Origin: Saprospiraceae bacterium
GTDB lineage: Bacteria > Bacteroidota > Bacteroidia > Chitinophagales > Saprospiraceae
Length of the DNA: 64,000 nt
Assembly (NCBI GenBank): GCA_016716335.1
Contig: JADJWN010000005.1
Span: 1 to 64,000, forward strand
Direction: 5' to 3'
Position numbers and translations under genes: made by a program. Each line of letters starts with the position of its first letter. Position 1 is the stretch's first letter. Of this stretch, positions 38,637 to 46,718 are shown in pieces. A model generated the notes under the pieces. The model searched no databases. It was not told where the DNA came from and saw only the letters and a list, made by a program, of their open reading frames with translations.

Positions 38637-39683
38637 ATGAATATTCTCATCACAGGCGGTGCAGGCTTTATAGGCTCTCATGTAGTACGAAGATTTGTAT
38701 TGAATTATCCTGAATACAAGGTAGTCAATCTGGATGCACTCACTTATGCAGGTAATCTGGAAAACCTGAAAGATGTAGAAAACTCCAGTAACTATAGCTT
38801 TGTAAAAGGAGATATTTGTGATGAAAATCTGGTGGATAAAATATTTGCCGGGTATAACATTGACCATGTCATTCACCTCGCTGCTGAATCTCATGTGGAT
38901 CGCTCGATAAAAGATCCATTGATTTTCATAAAAACCAATGTACTCGGCACAGGTAATTTACTCCAGACAGCCCGGAAACATTGGTCGGGGAAATTTGAAG
39001 GCAAACGGTTTTACCATGTGTCCACCGATGAAGTGTACGGATCATTGGAGCTGGAAGGCGGGTATTTTACAGAAACTACGCCATACGACCCCAGAAGTCC
39101 TTATTCAGCTTCCAAAGCAGCCTCAGACCACCTGGTGCGGGCATACTGGCATACCTACCATATGCCTGTGGTTATATCCAATTGCAGCAACAATTACGGG
39201 CCCAATCATTTTCCGGAAAAACTGATACCCCTGATGATAAATAATATCATCCACAGGAAGCCATTGCCTGTGTATGGTAAGGGCGAAAATGTCAGGGACT
39301 GGCTCTATGTGGAGGATCACGCTGCAGCCATAGATGTCGTGTTTCACAAGGGAAAAGATGGTGAAACTTACAATATAGGCGGACATAATGAATGGAAAAA
39401 CATTGATATCGTGAAGCTTTTATGTGACCTTATGGATGAAAAACTCGGAAGACTCCGGGGGGAAAGCAGAAGTCTGATCACCTTTGTAACAGACAGGGCG
39501 GGCCATGATCTGAGATACGCCATTGATGCCTCCAAAATACAGAAAGAGCTGGGATGGGTGCCTGCCGAAAGTTTTGAGACCGGAATCCGCAAGACCATTG
39601 ACTGGTATCTGAATAATCAGGAATGGCTCGATCACGTCACGTCCGGAGCCTACAGACAATATTATGAGAGTATGTATGGTTAA
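38637..39683 (+). CDS. rmlB: dTDP-glucose 4,6-dehydratase
   Basis: The 348-residue extended SDR enzyme has the NAD+ motif TGGAGFIGSHV, the catalytic STDEVYGSL (Thr, Asp, Glu) and YSASKAASDHLVRAYWHTY (Tyr-x3-Lys), then SNNYGPNHFPEKLIPLMI and the DWLYVEDHAAAI segment. It turns dTDP-glucose into dTDP-4-keto-6-deoxyglucose, the branch point to rhamnose and other 6-deoxy sugars. The matching RmlA is at 44.3 kb; RmlC and RmlD are not in this window. Confidence 0.94.
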   Translation: MNILITGGAGFIGSHVVRRFVLNYPEYKVVNLDALTYAGNLENLKDVENSSNYSFVKGDICDENLVDKIFAGYNIDHVIHLAAESHVDRSIKDPLIFIKTNVLGTGNLLQTARKHWSGKFEGKRFYHVSTDEVYGSLELEGGYFTETTPYDPRSPYSASKAASDHLVRAYWHTYHMPVVISNCSNNYGPNHFPEKLIPLMINNIIHRKPLPVYGKGENVRDWLYVEDHAAAIDVVFHKGKDGETYNIGGHNEWKNIDIVKLLCDLMDEKLGRLRGESRSLITFVTDRAGHDLRYAIDASKIQKELGWVPAESFETGIRKTIDWYLNNQEWLDHVTSGAYRQYYESMYG

Positions 39684-39700
39684 TGAATAACATCATGTGA

Positions 39701-40312
39701 ATGAAATCAGCTCTTTCATTGCTGGAAAAACGATTTGATACTAAAATTATACCATCATTATTGACTGATGTGTACAATTATTTGGGAAGTACTTCTTCAA
39801 ATAGGGCTTATTCCGACAAGGCTTTTATAGATAAATCGACAGAAGCAAAGCTACTTGAGGAATATATTGAAGAAAACAACCTTTTTTATAATAATCTTGA
39901 TTTTTCAGTATATCTGGATGAAGGTGCAGAGCAAAAAGTTTTTCATGATGAGGCATCAGGCAGAGTTATTAAATTTAATGATGGAATTTTTTATGTCAAC
40001 TGGACTCAGTATTTCGAAAGTCTGATTGTGCACAATGTTTTATTCAAAGAAACTTCTTATGACCTTCTTGGCTTTATAAGAATAAATCATTCCATTTTTG
40101 CAGTGGTGAGTCAGATTTTTATTACTCCCACCGAAAAAACAAATATTGAGCTCGTTAGAAACTTTATGAAACAGAAAGGTTTCACTTTAAAAAAGAATAA
40201 TGATTATGTACATACTCATCTGGGACTGATTCTGGAAGATCTTCATGAAGAGAATGTGCTTATATGTGATGGAACTTTATTTTTTATTGATACCGTTATT
40301 TACGTAATATGA
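39701..40312 (+). CDS. Small protein-kinase-like protein (polyvalent-protein-kinase type), first gene of a pair
   Basis: The 203-residue protein has a reduced kinase-like pattern: GAEQKVFHDEASGRVIKF (a nucleotide-binding strand pair with Lys), then LGFIRINHSIFAVVSQIFI as hinge. After a variable linker comes LGLILEDLHEENVLICDGTLFFIDTVI, where D-x-H-x-x-N and the later F-I-D resemble the catalytic and metal-binding loops of HipA/aminoglycoside-kinase-like folds. This matches kinase domains described within phage and plasmid polyvalent proteins. The downstream 55-codon gene overlaps its stop (ATGA), a toxin-antitoxin-like layout. Activity and target are unknown. Confidence 0.6.
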   Translation: MKSALSLLEKRFDTKIIPSLLTDVYNYLGSTSSNRAYSDKAFIDKSTEAKLLEEYIEENNLFYNNLDFSVYLDEGAEQKVFHDEASGRVIKFNDGIFYVNWTQYFESLIVHNVLFKETSYDLLGFIRINHSIFAVVSQIFITPTEKTNIELVRNFMKQKGFTLKKNNDYVHTHLGLILEDLHEENVLICDGTLFFIDTVIYVI

Positions 40313-40476
40313 GTGAAACTGAAAAAATAAAAATAGATGAATTATTTGCAGACCTGGCAGAGCAGCAAAGAGCCGTTATTGCCAGAATGAAGAAGGTCAC
40401 TCTTGAAGAAGCCAGAGCTTTGACAAAATGGATAAAACAAGAGAGTACAGAAAAGAAGAAAAGACCCGAAAAATAA
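40309..40476 (+). CDS. Small charged helical protein (55 residues), partner of the kinase-like protein
   Basis: The ATG overlaps the TGA of the kinase-like gene, and the frame runs 55 codons to TAA at 40474-40476. The sequence begins MSETEKIKIDELFADLAEQQ, continues with a Lys/Glu-rich helix and ends in KKKRPEK; it should form one or two amphipathic helices with no membrane segment. It is too short for family recognition. Tight coupling to the upstream gene makes an antitoxin or adaptor role possible. Confidence 0.6.
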   Translation: MSETEKIKIDELFADLAEQQRAVIARMKKVTLEEARALTKWIKQESTEKKKRPEK

Positions 40477-40505
40477 AAGCTGAACAGTATAAAAAATACT
40501 AAATC

Positions 40506-41609
40506 ATGTCAGATACCCAAAACAGTCCACACATTCAAAATCCACCTTCTTTTGAGAATGATGAAATCACATTGAAGGAGCTTATTGAAAAACTTCTGGA
40601 GTTCTGGAATGAATTATGGCATAAAAAGTGGTGGATTGTATTGATAGCCTTGCCTGTAGCTGCTTTTTTCGGATATAATGCCAGAAAGGCCGAAATTTTA
40701 TATCCTGCGTCACTTACCTATTTGCTTAACGACGGTGGCGGCGGAGGTGGAGCTATCGCCGGTATTCTCGGTTCTTTCGGATTGGGAAGAGGGGGAAAGG
40801 TCAATCTTGACAGAATCGTTGCTTTATCCAAAACAAGAAATATTATTGAAAAAGTACTTTTTACAGAAATACCCTTAGATACTTTTGGAGGAAAAAAGGA
40901 TTTCATTGCCAATCACCTGATAGAACTCTACCGCTTTGACAAGGAATGGTCAAAATATGATCCTAAGCTGGACGGATTCAGATTCCGGTCATCTGATATA
41001 AAAAGTTTCAACACAACGGCCTTAAGTGTATTGAAAATGCTATATGGCAAAATTGTGGGAGGTAAAGGTGTGAAAAATCCCATATTCTCCAATGGTTTTA
41101 ATGAGGATACCGGCATTCTTACCATTACAGTCTCAACCCCGGATGAACAATTGTCCATCGAATTTGCCAACCTGACTTTTGAAGAGTTGAAAAATTATTA
41201 TATCCTGAGCTCTACCAATTCGCAGAAAAATACTTTTGAATTTGTGCAGAGTAAAACAGACTCTATACTCAGTTTGCTCAGGGCAAAGGAATACCAGCTG
41301 GCGAAATTTAATGATCAATTCAGAAACCTGTCTGACCCGGCAAAACTGTCCGAGAAGAAGATGATCGAAAATGAATTGTTCAAGCTGAAAAACATGTATG
41401 CCGAAGCCACCAAGAATTATGAACTTGCTGACTTTTCATTGCAGGCAGGTACACCGGACATTGTCATTATAGATGCGCCCATACCACCTATTGAGCCTGT
41501 GGCCAAATCATTATTGATAGAGCTCATCAAAGGTGGTCTTTTAGGAGGGTTGCTGGCGGTAACTTTTTTTCTGGGCAGAAAGATTGTACTGGATGCTCTG
41601 GCAGGATAG
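40506..41609 (+). CDS. wzz: Polysaccharide chain-length determinant (Wzz family)
   Basis: The 367-residue inner-membrane protein has N- and C-terminal membrane segments (~41-58 WWIVLIALPVAAFFGYNA and ~344-362 GGLLGGLLAVTFFLGRKIV) enclosing a periplasmic helical domain with coiled-coil character (~235-310). This is the Wzz/PCP layout. A Gly run follows the first segment. No tyrosine-kinase domain is fused and none is encoded beside it. It should set the length of the polymer made by the EpsG/Wzy-like polymerase at 59 kb. Confidence 0.87.
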   Translation: MSDTQNSPHIQNPPSFENDEITLKELIEKLLEFWNELWHKKWWIVLIALPVAAFFGYNARKAEILYPASLTYLLNDGGGGGGAIAGILGSFGLGRGGKVNLDRIVALSKTRNIIEKVLFTEIPLDTFGGKKDFIANHLIELYRFDKEWSKYDPKLDGFRFRSSDIKSFNTTALSVLKMLYGKIVGGKGVKNPIFSNGFNEDTGILTITVSTPDEQLSIEFANLTFEELKNYYILSSTNSQKNTFEFVQSKTDSILSLLRAKEYQLAKFNDQFRNLSDPAKLSEKKMIENELFKLKNMYAEATKNYELADFSLQAGTPDIVIIDAPIPPIEPVAKSLLIELIKGGLLGGLLAVTFFLGRKIVLDALAG

Positions 41610-41631
41610 ATAATTCCAAACAATATCTGAT

Positions 41632-42201
41632 ATGTCTTATTTCGCACATGAGTCCTCATACATAGATGAAGGCTGTACCATTGGTGAGGGAACCAAAATC
41701 TGGCATTTTTGTCATATTATGACCGGTTGTACCATAGGTAAGTATTGCAACATCGGGCAAAATGTGGTCATTTCGCCGGATGTGGTGCTGGGCAACAATG
41801 TAAAGGTGCAGAATAACGTATCCGTATATACCGGAGTCATCTGTGAGGATGATGTATTTCTGGGGCCTTCCTGTGTCTTCACCAATGTCATCAACCCCCG
41901 CAGTGCCGTCAACAGAAAGCAGGAGTATATGAAAACCGTGGTGGCTAAAGGAGCTTCCATAGGTGCCAATGCTACCATTGTTTGCGGCAATAATATCGGC
42001 AGATATGCATTCATCGGAGCCGGGGCGGTGGTGACCAAAGAGGTACCCGATTATGCCCTGGTGGCAGGCAATCCCGCCAGGCAGATTGGTTGGATGAGCG
42101 AAAGAGGACACAGATTGATGTTTGACGAAAAGGGTTTAGCAGTTTGCCCCGAGTCGGGGGAGCGGTATATTTTGAAGGATTCCAGGGTATCCAAAGTCTG
42201 A
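41632..42201 (+). CDS. wbpD: WbpD-like N-acetyltransferase (left-handed beta helix)
   Basis: The 189-residue protein is a chain of hexapeptide repeats: IDEGCTIGEGTKIWHFCHIMTGCTIGKYCNIGQNVVI through GANATIVCGNNIGRYAFIGAGAVVTKEVPDYALVAGNPARQIGWM. WbpD acetylates the 3-amino group of UDP-2-acetamido-3-amino-glucuronate with acetyl-CoA. The adjacency of a WbpB homologue and the WbpE homologue in the locus support this over other acyltransferases of the same fold. Confidence 0.87.
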   Translation: MSYFAHESSYIDEGCTIGEGTKIWHFCHIMTGCTIGKYCNIGQNVVISPDVVLGNNVKVQNNVSVYTGVICEDDVFLGPSCVFTNVINPRSAVNRKQEYMKTVVAKGASIGANATIVCGNNIGRYAFIGAGAVVTKEVPDYALVAGNPARQIGWMSERGHRLMFDEKGLAVCPESGERYILKDSRVSKV

Positions 42202-42440
42202 ATACCATGGATGAATTGCTGAAATGTGACCACACTTCCTTCACAATTTTCTCCTATGAATGTATGGGCCAAAACCGGGCATTCCGTCATAGTAAGTCCG
42301 TGTATCAAAGATTGTGTGCATCATGATATCTGACTTGTACTGCTTAGAATCTGCCTTATTCTGAAGAACACAAAATAGACAGGACTGTATTTTGATTAAT
42401 CATGAATGAAGTTGAACAGTTAGTTATTTTTTGGTATCTA

Positions 42441-42672
42441 TTCAGCTATAACCCCGGAGGGGTGTAATATTTGTAACCACGGATGTTAATCCGTGGATAA
42501 AATCATACACAACTTTTATTTTGGCGAGATTTAACGCAACGAGTCACACAGTATGCCAAAATAAGCAAACTTGCTGAACACCATCATGCAACCGTAGCCT
42601 GCCACCCCATAAGCATAGCTTGCCACGCAATAGGCTTGGGACAAAATCAATGATAGTCATATTATAGCTGAA
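42441..42672. repeat. 232-bp palindrome-rich element bounded by 11-bp inverted repeats
   Basis: The 520-bp gap after wbpD holds no gene. TTCAGCTATAA (42441-42451) and TTATAGCTGAA (42662-42672) are perfect inverted ends. Three hairpins lie inside: ACCCCGGAGGGGT (42451-42463), CCACGGAT/ATCCGTGG with a 4-nt loop (42477-42496) and TTATTTTGGC/GCCAAAATAA (42516-42525 / 42555-42564). A 10-bp direct repeat TGAACAGTTA also occurs at 42413-42422 and 42669-42678. It looks like a REP- or MITE-type element; it is unrelated in its core to the element at 11.2 and 45.5 kb. Confidence 0.6.
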
Positions 42673-42721
42673 CAGTTACAAATAATTAATAATTTCCATA
42701 AATACAAATTCCCAGTATAAA

Positions 42722-43684
42722 ATGAAAAAATTCGCTCTGATAGGAGCCGCAGGATATATCGACCCGCGACACATGCAGGCCATCCGTGATACCCAGAATA
42801 AATTGGTGGCTGCAATGGATCCCAATGATTCTGTGGGTATTATAGACAGTTATTTTCCGGATGCTGCATTTTTCACAGAATTTGAAAGGTTTGACAGGCA
42901 TCTTGAAAAACTGAAAAGGAAGGGAGAAAAAGTGGATTATGTCAGTATCTGCAGTCCCAACTACCTGCATGATGCGCATATACGTTTTGGACTCAGGTAC
43001 GGTGCCCATGTCATCTGCGAAAAACCCATAGTACTAAATCCCTGGAATATTGATGCCCTACAGGAAATGGAGCAGGAGACCGGCTGTAATGTGTATAATA
43101 TTTTACAGCTCAGGTTGCATCCCGCTATCATCGCATTGAGAGACAAAGTACAACAGGCACCCAAAGATAAAATTTTTGAGTTTGACCTTACCTACATCAC
43201 CTCAAGGGGCAACTGGTATTATACATCATGGAAAGGTAATCCGGAAAAATCCGGGGGCATTGCCACCAATATCGGCGTGCATTTCTATGATATGCTGTAT
43301 TGGGTATTTGGAGAGGTAAAGCAAAATATTGTACATATCCATACCCATGACCGGGCAGCAGGCTACCTTGAATTTGAGAGGGCCCGGGTACGTTGGTTTT
43401 TAAGTATAAATGCAGAAACTCTTCCTGCAGAGATCAGGGCGGCTGGTAAACGCACCTACCGCTCCATCAATATCGAAGGTGAGGAACTTGAGTTTTCAGA
43501 TGGATTTACGGATTTGCATACTTTGAGCTACAGGGATATATTGAATGGTGGAGGATTTCGCATTGGTGAAGCCAGAGCAGCCATCAATATCGTGCATCAG
43601 ATCAGGACCAGCACTCCGGCAGGCTTGGTGGGGGATTATCATCCTTTCTGCAGGCTCTCATTGGCGGATCATCCGTTTAGGTAG
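42722..43684 (+). CDS. wbpB: WbpB-like UDP-sugar 3-oxidase (Gfo/Idh/MocA family)
   Basis: The 320-residue protein begins MKKFALIGAAGYIDPRHMQAI, closely like WbpB. It has the family motif HVICEKPIVLNPWNIDAL (EKP) and the downstream GNWYYTSWKGNPEKSGGIATNIGVHFYDMLYWVFG (GGIAxNIGxHxxD, catalytic His). WbpB oxidises C-3 of UDP-2-acetamido-glucuronate with NAD+, supplying the keto sugar for WbpE. Frame intact; an 80-bp spacer with degenerate repeats follows before an IVP gene. Confidence 0.9.
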   Translation: MKKFALIGAAGYIDPRHMQAIRDTQNKLVAAMDPNDSVGIIDSYFPDAAFFTEFERFDRHLEKLKRKGEKVDYVSICSPNYLHDAHIRFGLRYGAHVICEKPIVLNPWNIDALQEMEQETGCNVYNILQLRLHPAIIALRDKVQQAPKDKIFEFDLTYITSRGNWYYTSWKGNPEKSGGIATNIGVHFYDMLYWVFGEVKQNIVHIHTHDRAAGYLEFERARVRWFLSINAETLPAEIRAAGKRTYRSINIEGEELEFSDGFTDLHTLSYRDILNGGGFRIGEARAAINIVHQIRTSTPAGLVGDYHPFCRLSLADHPFR

Positions 43685-43716
43685 ATTTGAACTGTAAGAA
43701 TTGCGAATTTGCGGAT

Positions 43717-43729
43717 TTGCTAAGTTGTT
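43717..43729 (+). repeat. Left flank repeat of IVP copy 2
   Basis: TTGCTAAGTTGTT lies 35 nt before the IVP gene at 43764, after a short GAATTTGC/GGATTTGC repeat. It matches at 11 of 13 positions the reverse complement of AGCAACTCAGCAA at 44251-44263 on the other side of the gene. Confidence 0.4.
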
Positions 43730-43763
43730 TTACAACTAAAATCTCTCATATAGAACTACTTTA

Positions 43764-44120
43764 ATGCACGAGTATAATTTTGAAAAATTAGAGATATGGA
43801 AACTTTCCATTAATCTTGCCGTATATGTGTATAAAACAACTAATAAATTTCCTGCAACAGAAAAGTTTGCATTGGTTTCTCAGTTGAGAAGAGCTGCTGC
43901 ATCGATATCATCAAATATAGCAGAAGGGGTCTCGAGATTTGCAGTGAAAGACAGGGCACGTTTTATTGAAATAGCTTATGGTTCTGCAATTGAAGTAATG
44001 AATCATGTCATTTTATCACGGGAATTGGGGTTTATTGATGAAAGTGAATTGGAATTTTACAGAGATTCAATTAATGAACTTTCCAACAAGCTGAATGCTT
44101 TTTACAGAAATCTTAAATAG
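43764..44120 (+). CDS. Four-helix-bundle (23S rRNA IVP) protein, copy 2
   Basis: The 118-residue protein is an intact family member: FEKLEIWKLSINLAVYVYKTTNKFP, then FALVSQLRRAAASISSNIAEGVSRFAVKDRARFIEIAYGSAIEVMNHV and a last helix. The LRRAAxSIxSNIAEG segment is diagnostic. Members occur inside 23S rRNA intervening sequences, as avd in diversity-generating retroelements and, as here, free-standing; the free-standing role is unknown. It is placed between wbpB and rmlA and bracketed by related short repeats. Confidence 0.88.
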   Translation: MHEYNFEKLEIWKLSINLAVYVYKTTNKFPATEKFALVSQLRRAAASISSNIAEGVSRFAVKDRARFIEIAYGSAIEVMNHVILSRELGFIDESELEFYRDSINELSNKLNAFYRNLK

Positions 44121-44250
44121 TAATAAATTGTAGAACCAAAATTTCATTCATCCTGATAATTAAAGTCAATCTCAAACCTGCGCTATAAATAAATAAAATA
44201 ATGTAAATGTATTTATTAATAATATATAATATTGAAATACTACACATTTT

Positions 44251-44282
44251 AGCAACTCAGCAACTCCCACAAATCAGCAACT
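44251..44282 (+). repeat. AGCAACT repeat, right flank of IVP copy 2
   Basis: AGCAACT occurs three times (44251-44257, 44259-44265 and 44276-44282), ending 13 nt before the rmlA ATG. The first two copies form AGCAACTCAGCAA, an inverted relative of the left-flank repeat at 43717. Confidence 0.5.
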
Positions 44283-44295
44283 TACCAAAACAACA

Positions 44296-45159
44296 ATGAA
44301 AGGCATCATACTCGCCGGAGGGTCCGGTACCAGGCTTTATCCCATTACCAAGGCTATCAGCAAGCAGCTCATGCCCATCTATGATAAGCCGATGATTTAC
44401 TATCCTTTGTCCATCCTGATGCTCGCAGGTATCCGGGAGATACTGATTATCACTACTCCGGAGGATCAGGCAGGATTTATCCGGCTTTTGGGAGATGGCA
44501 GTGACCTTGGCTGCCGTTTTGAGTATGCGGTACAGGAGGTGCCCAACGGATTGGCCCAGGCCTTTGTGATAGGTGCCGGTTTTATAGGAAATGACAACTC
44601 CTGCCTGATATTGGGTGATAATATTTTTTATGGTTCGGGATTGTCCAGAATGCTGCAGGAGAGTGCAAAGCTAAAGTCCGGTGCCAAAGTATTTGCCTAT
44701 CCTGTCAATGATCCGGAGAGATACGGGGTGGTCGAGTTTGACAAAGGCAACAGGGTATTGTCCATTGAAGAAAAGCCGCAGTCTCCCAAATCTGACTACG
44801 CCGTGCCGGGCTTGTATTTTTTCGATAATCAGGTGGTGGAAATTGCCAGAAATATACAACCCTCGGCCAGAGGTGAGTATGAGATCACCACTGTCAACCA
44901 AACCTATCTTGAAAAAGGACAGCTTACCGTGGGGGTATTGGATAGAGGCACCGCCTGGCTGGATACGGGCACCTTTGATTCGTTGAGTGACGCCTCAGAG
45001 TTTGTCCGTGTTATAGAAAAAAGACAGGGTTATAAAATCGGTTGTATAGAAGAAGTTGCATGGCGGATGGGCTTTATAGACAGATCACAATTAGAGAAGT
45101 TGGCCAGTCCTCTGCTCAAGAGCGGCTATGGAGCGTATTTGATGAAAATATTAAGTTAA
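44296..45159 (+). CDS. rmlA: Glucose-1-phosphate thymidylyltransferase
   Basis: The 287-residue protein makes dTDP-glucose from dTTP and glucose 1-phosphate. It opens with MKGIILAGGSGTRLYPITKAISKQLMPIYDKPMIYYPLS (nucleotide-binding GGxGTRL and the K of the active site). LILGDNIFYGSGL, YPVNDPERYGVVEFD, SIEEKPQSPKSDYAVPGLYFFD and RGTAWLDTGTFDSL all match RmlA. It provides the substrate of RmlB (38.6 kb). Confidence 0.96.
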   Translation: MKGIILAGGSGTRLYPITKAISKQLMPIYDKPMIYYPLSILMLAGIREILIITTPEDQAGFIRLLGDGSDLGCRFEYAVQEVPNGLAQAFVIGAGFIGNDNSCLILGDNIFYGSGLSRMLQESAKLKSGAKVFAYPVNDPERYGVVEFDKGNRVLSIEEKPQSPKSDYAVPGLYFFDNQVVEIARNIQPSARGEYEITTVNQTYLEKGQLTVGVLDRGTAWLDTGTFDSLSDASEFVRVIEKRQGYKIGCIEEVAWRMGFIDRSQLEKLASPLLKSGYGAYLMKILS

Positions 45160-45507
45160 TTTGCTTAAGTCCTGATTTTAAGACAAATTTCAATCTTAGC
45201 TTTAATCCTAATCAGCAGCTTACATAGCTTTGATATTGGGAAGTTTGACTAAAATTCAAAGATTTATTTCAAATTGAGTAAATGAAATATATATTTTAAT
45301 TTTTGTAAAAATTGAGCTCTCATTTTACTTACATTGATTTTGTCCTCAGCATGGGTAAACAAGCACAGTTTTGTACTGATGCTCGACACGTTTGCATGTT
45401 ATGGCAAACAGCGTATCCCGCCAATATGAAGGTTGTTTTATCATTTTATTCACTGATTACCATTCGTATTTACCAATATTAGACTACTTCAATGTTATAA
45501 CTGAATG
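45160..45507. other. AT-rich intergenic stretch left of the mobile element
   Basis: Between rmlA and the element at 45508 I see no gene. Its last 13 bases (TTATAACTGAATG, 45495-45507) are repeated exactly at 45845-45857 on the other side of the element. Confidence 0.5.
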
Positions 45508-45844
45508 CTGAGTACATGACATTTTTTGGAAAACACTAACTTATTCAATTGACTTTCAATTTTTTAAATTCGAATGACATTAAATTTCAAACGTTGTGTC
45601 GCCTCAAGCCGGCTGGGCTCTTACTTTTTTCATCGCCAAAAAAGTAAGCAAAAAGGCTAGACCAAAAAAAGGCGATTGCTTCGCACCGCTTATTCTCGAA
45701 TCTTCATGCTTTTCATTTCGCTAATTTCAACGTATATCCTGGTGTTGTACCCTAATTTAGCGAAATGAGCAATTCCGATTCTTCATAAGCTATCGCTGGT
45801 TTTTTGGCCAAAATACTCCGATCTAAAAAATTTTTGTCATGTAC
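45508..45844 (-). mobile_element. MITE-like element, copy 2 (inverted relative to copy 1), 13-bp flanking direct repeat
   Basis: The ends are AGTACATGACA (45511-45521) and TGTCATGTAC (45835-45844), inverted to each other. The exact 13-bp sequence TTATAACTGAATG flanks both sides (45495-45507 and 45845-45857), as a target-site duplication would. The reverse complement of the core is nearly identical to copy 1 at 11211-11442, including both internal hairpins, for example CTTACTTTTTT/AAAAAAGTAAG at 45620-45648. The 30-65 bp between core and ends are diverged. No ORF inside. Confidence 0.78.
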
Positions 45845-45893
45845 TTATAACTGAATGGCTACTAATTTTTTTATATAACACAACTTAGATGGT

Positions 45894-46229
45894 ATGTATT
45901 TAAAAAAGAAAATAAAATCGAGGATTTCAGAATTTTTGAAGTTGTGTAATGAGTATAATGTAAAACATCTTTATGTTTTTGGATCGGCAGTAAATACGCA
46001 ATTTGACAAAGATAACAGTGATATTGATTTTATAATAGAACTTGATATTGATGATCCTTTACGAAGAGGCGAAAGTTTGATGAATCTTTGGGATAAATTG
46101 GAGCATTTTTTTCAAAGAAAGATAGACTTGCTTACATATTCTTCAATTAAGAACCCTGTTCTGAAGAAGAACATTGATAAAACAAAAATTTTACTTTACG
46201 ATGGACAGGAGCAGAAAATATTTATCTGA
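45894..46229 (+). CDS. MntA-type nucleotidyltransferase (antitoxin of type VII pair), copy 2
   Basis: The 111-residue protein reads EYNVKHLYVFGSAVNTQFDKDNSDIDFIIELD: GSAVNT...SDID is the minimal nucleotidyltransferase motif, with KIDLLTYSSIKNP as the second acidic strand. It belongs to a different subfamily from copy 1, being shorter with a different C terminus. The HepT-type frame starts inside its 3' end at 46201 in another frame. The gene itself is intact. Confidence 0.82.
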   Translation: MYLKKKIKSRISEFLKLCNEYNVKHLYVFGSAVNTQFDKDNSDIDFIIELDIDDPLRRGESLMNLWDKLEHFFQRKIDLLTYSSIKNPVLKKNIDKTKILLYDGQEQKIFI

Positions 46230-46539
46230 TATTCTTATCGCAATTGAATTAATTGAAATTTTTACAACTGATATTACTGATTTCAGTCATTACTAAGAAG
46301 ATTTAAAAACTCAGAGTGCAGTAGAGCGACAATTGGTGGTTATCGGGGAGGCTTTGAATAAATTAATAAGTATTTGTGAGCATGTTGAACTACAGAATCA
46401 CCGTCAAATTATTGGTTTAAGGAACAGGTTGGTGCATTCTTATGACAGTATTGATAATTCGATTGTGTGGGCAATTTTGAATCTACATCTTGGTAAGTTG
46501 AAGGATGAGGTTGTAACATTATTAAATATTTCGGAGTAG
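46201..46539 (+). pseudogene. HepT-type HEPN toxin, copy 2, in-frame stop codon
   Basis: From ATG 46201 the frame reads MDRSRKYLSDILIAIELIEI...DFSHY, then TAA at 46294-46296. It continues in the same frame as EDLKTQSAVERQLVVIGEALNKL...IIGLRNRLVHSYDSIDNSIVWAILNLHLGKLKDEV. RNRLVHSY is the RX4HXY HEPN RNase motif. Without the stop the protein would be 112 residues. This is a base substitution, not a homopolymer indel. A shorter product from a downstream start (~46333) would keep the motif but lose the first helices. Confidence 0.78.
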
Positions 46540-46718
46540 TTTTAAATCCAACATTTTCCTGATTAAATCTATGTTTACACAGGGAGTTTTTATGTACAGA
46601 CCTTGAATTGTTACAGTTGACCTATGTAATTGTCAGGTAAAAATGTTGTCTTAATATTGAAAGCACTGATTCATTTTTATTCATTACTATTTTTTAAAAT
46701 TATAAATGAAAATAAATA

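Noticed and set aside
43764..44120. A 23S rRNA gene with an intervening sequence, suggested by IVP-type proteins
   Set aside because: No rRNA sequence surrounds any of the three IVP genes; they are free-standing between sugar genes.
43764..44120. Diversity-generating retroelement with avd-like gene
   Set aside because: No reverse transcriptase gene, template repeat or variable repeat is seen near any of the three four-helix-bundle genes.
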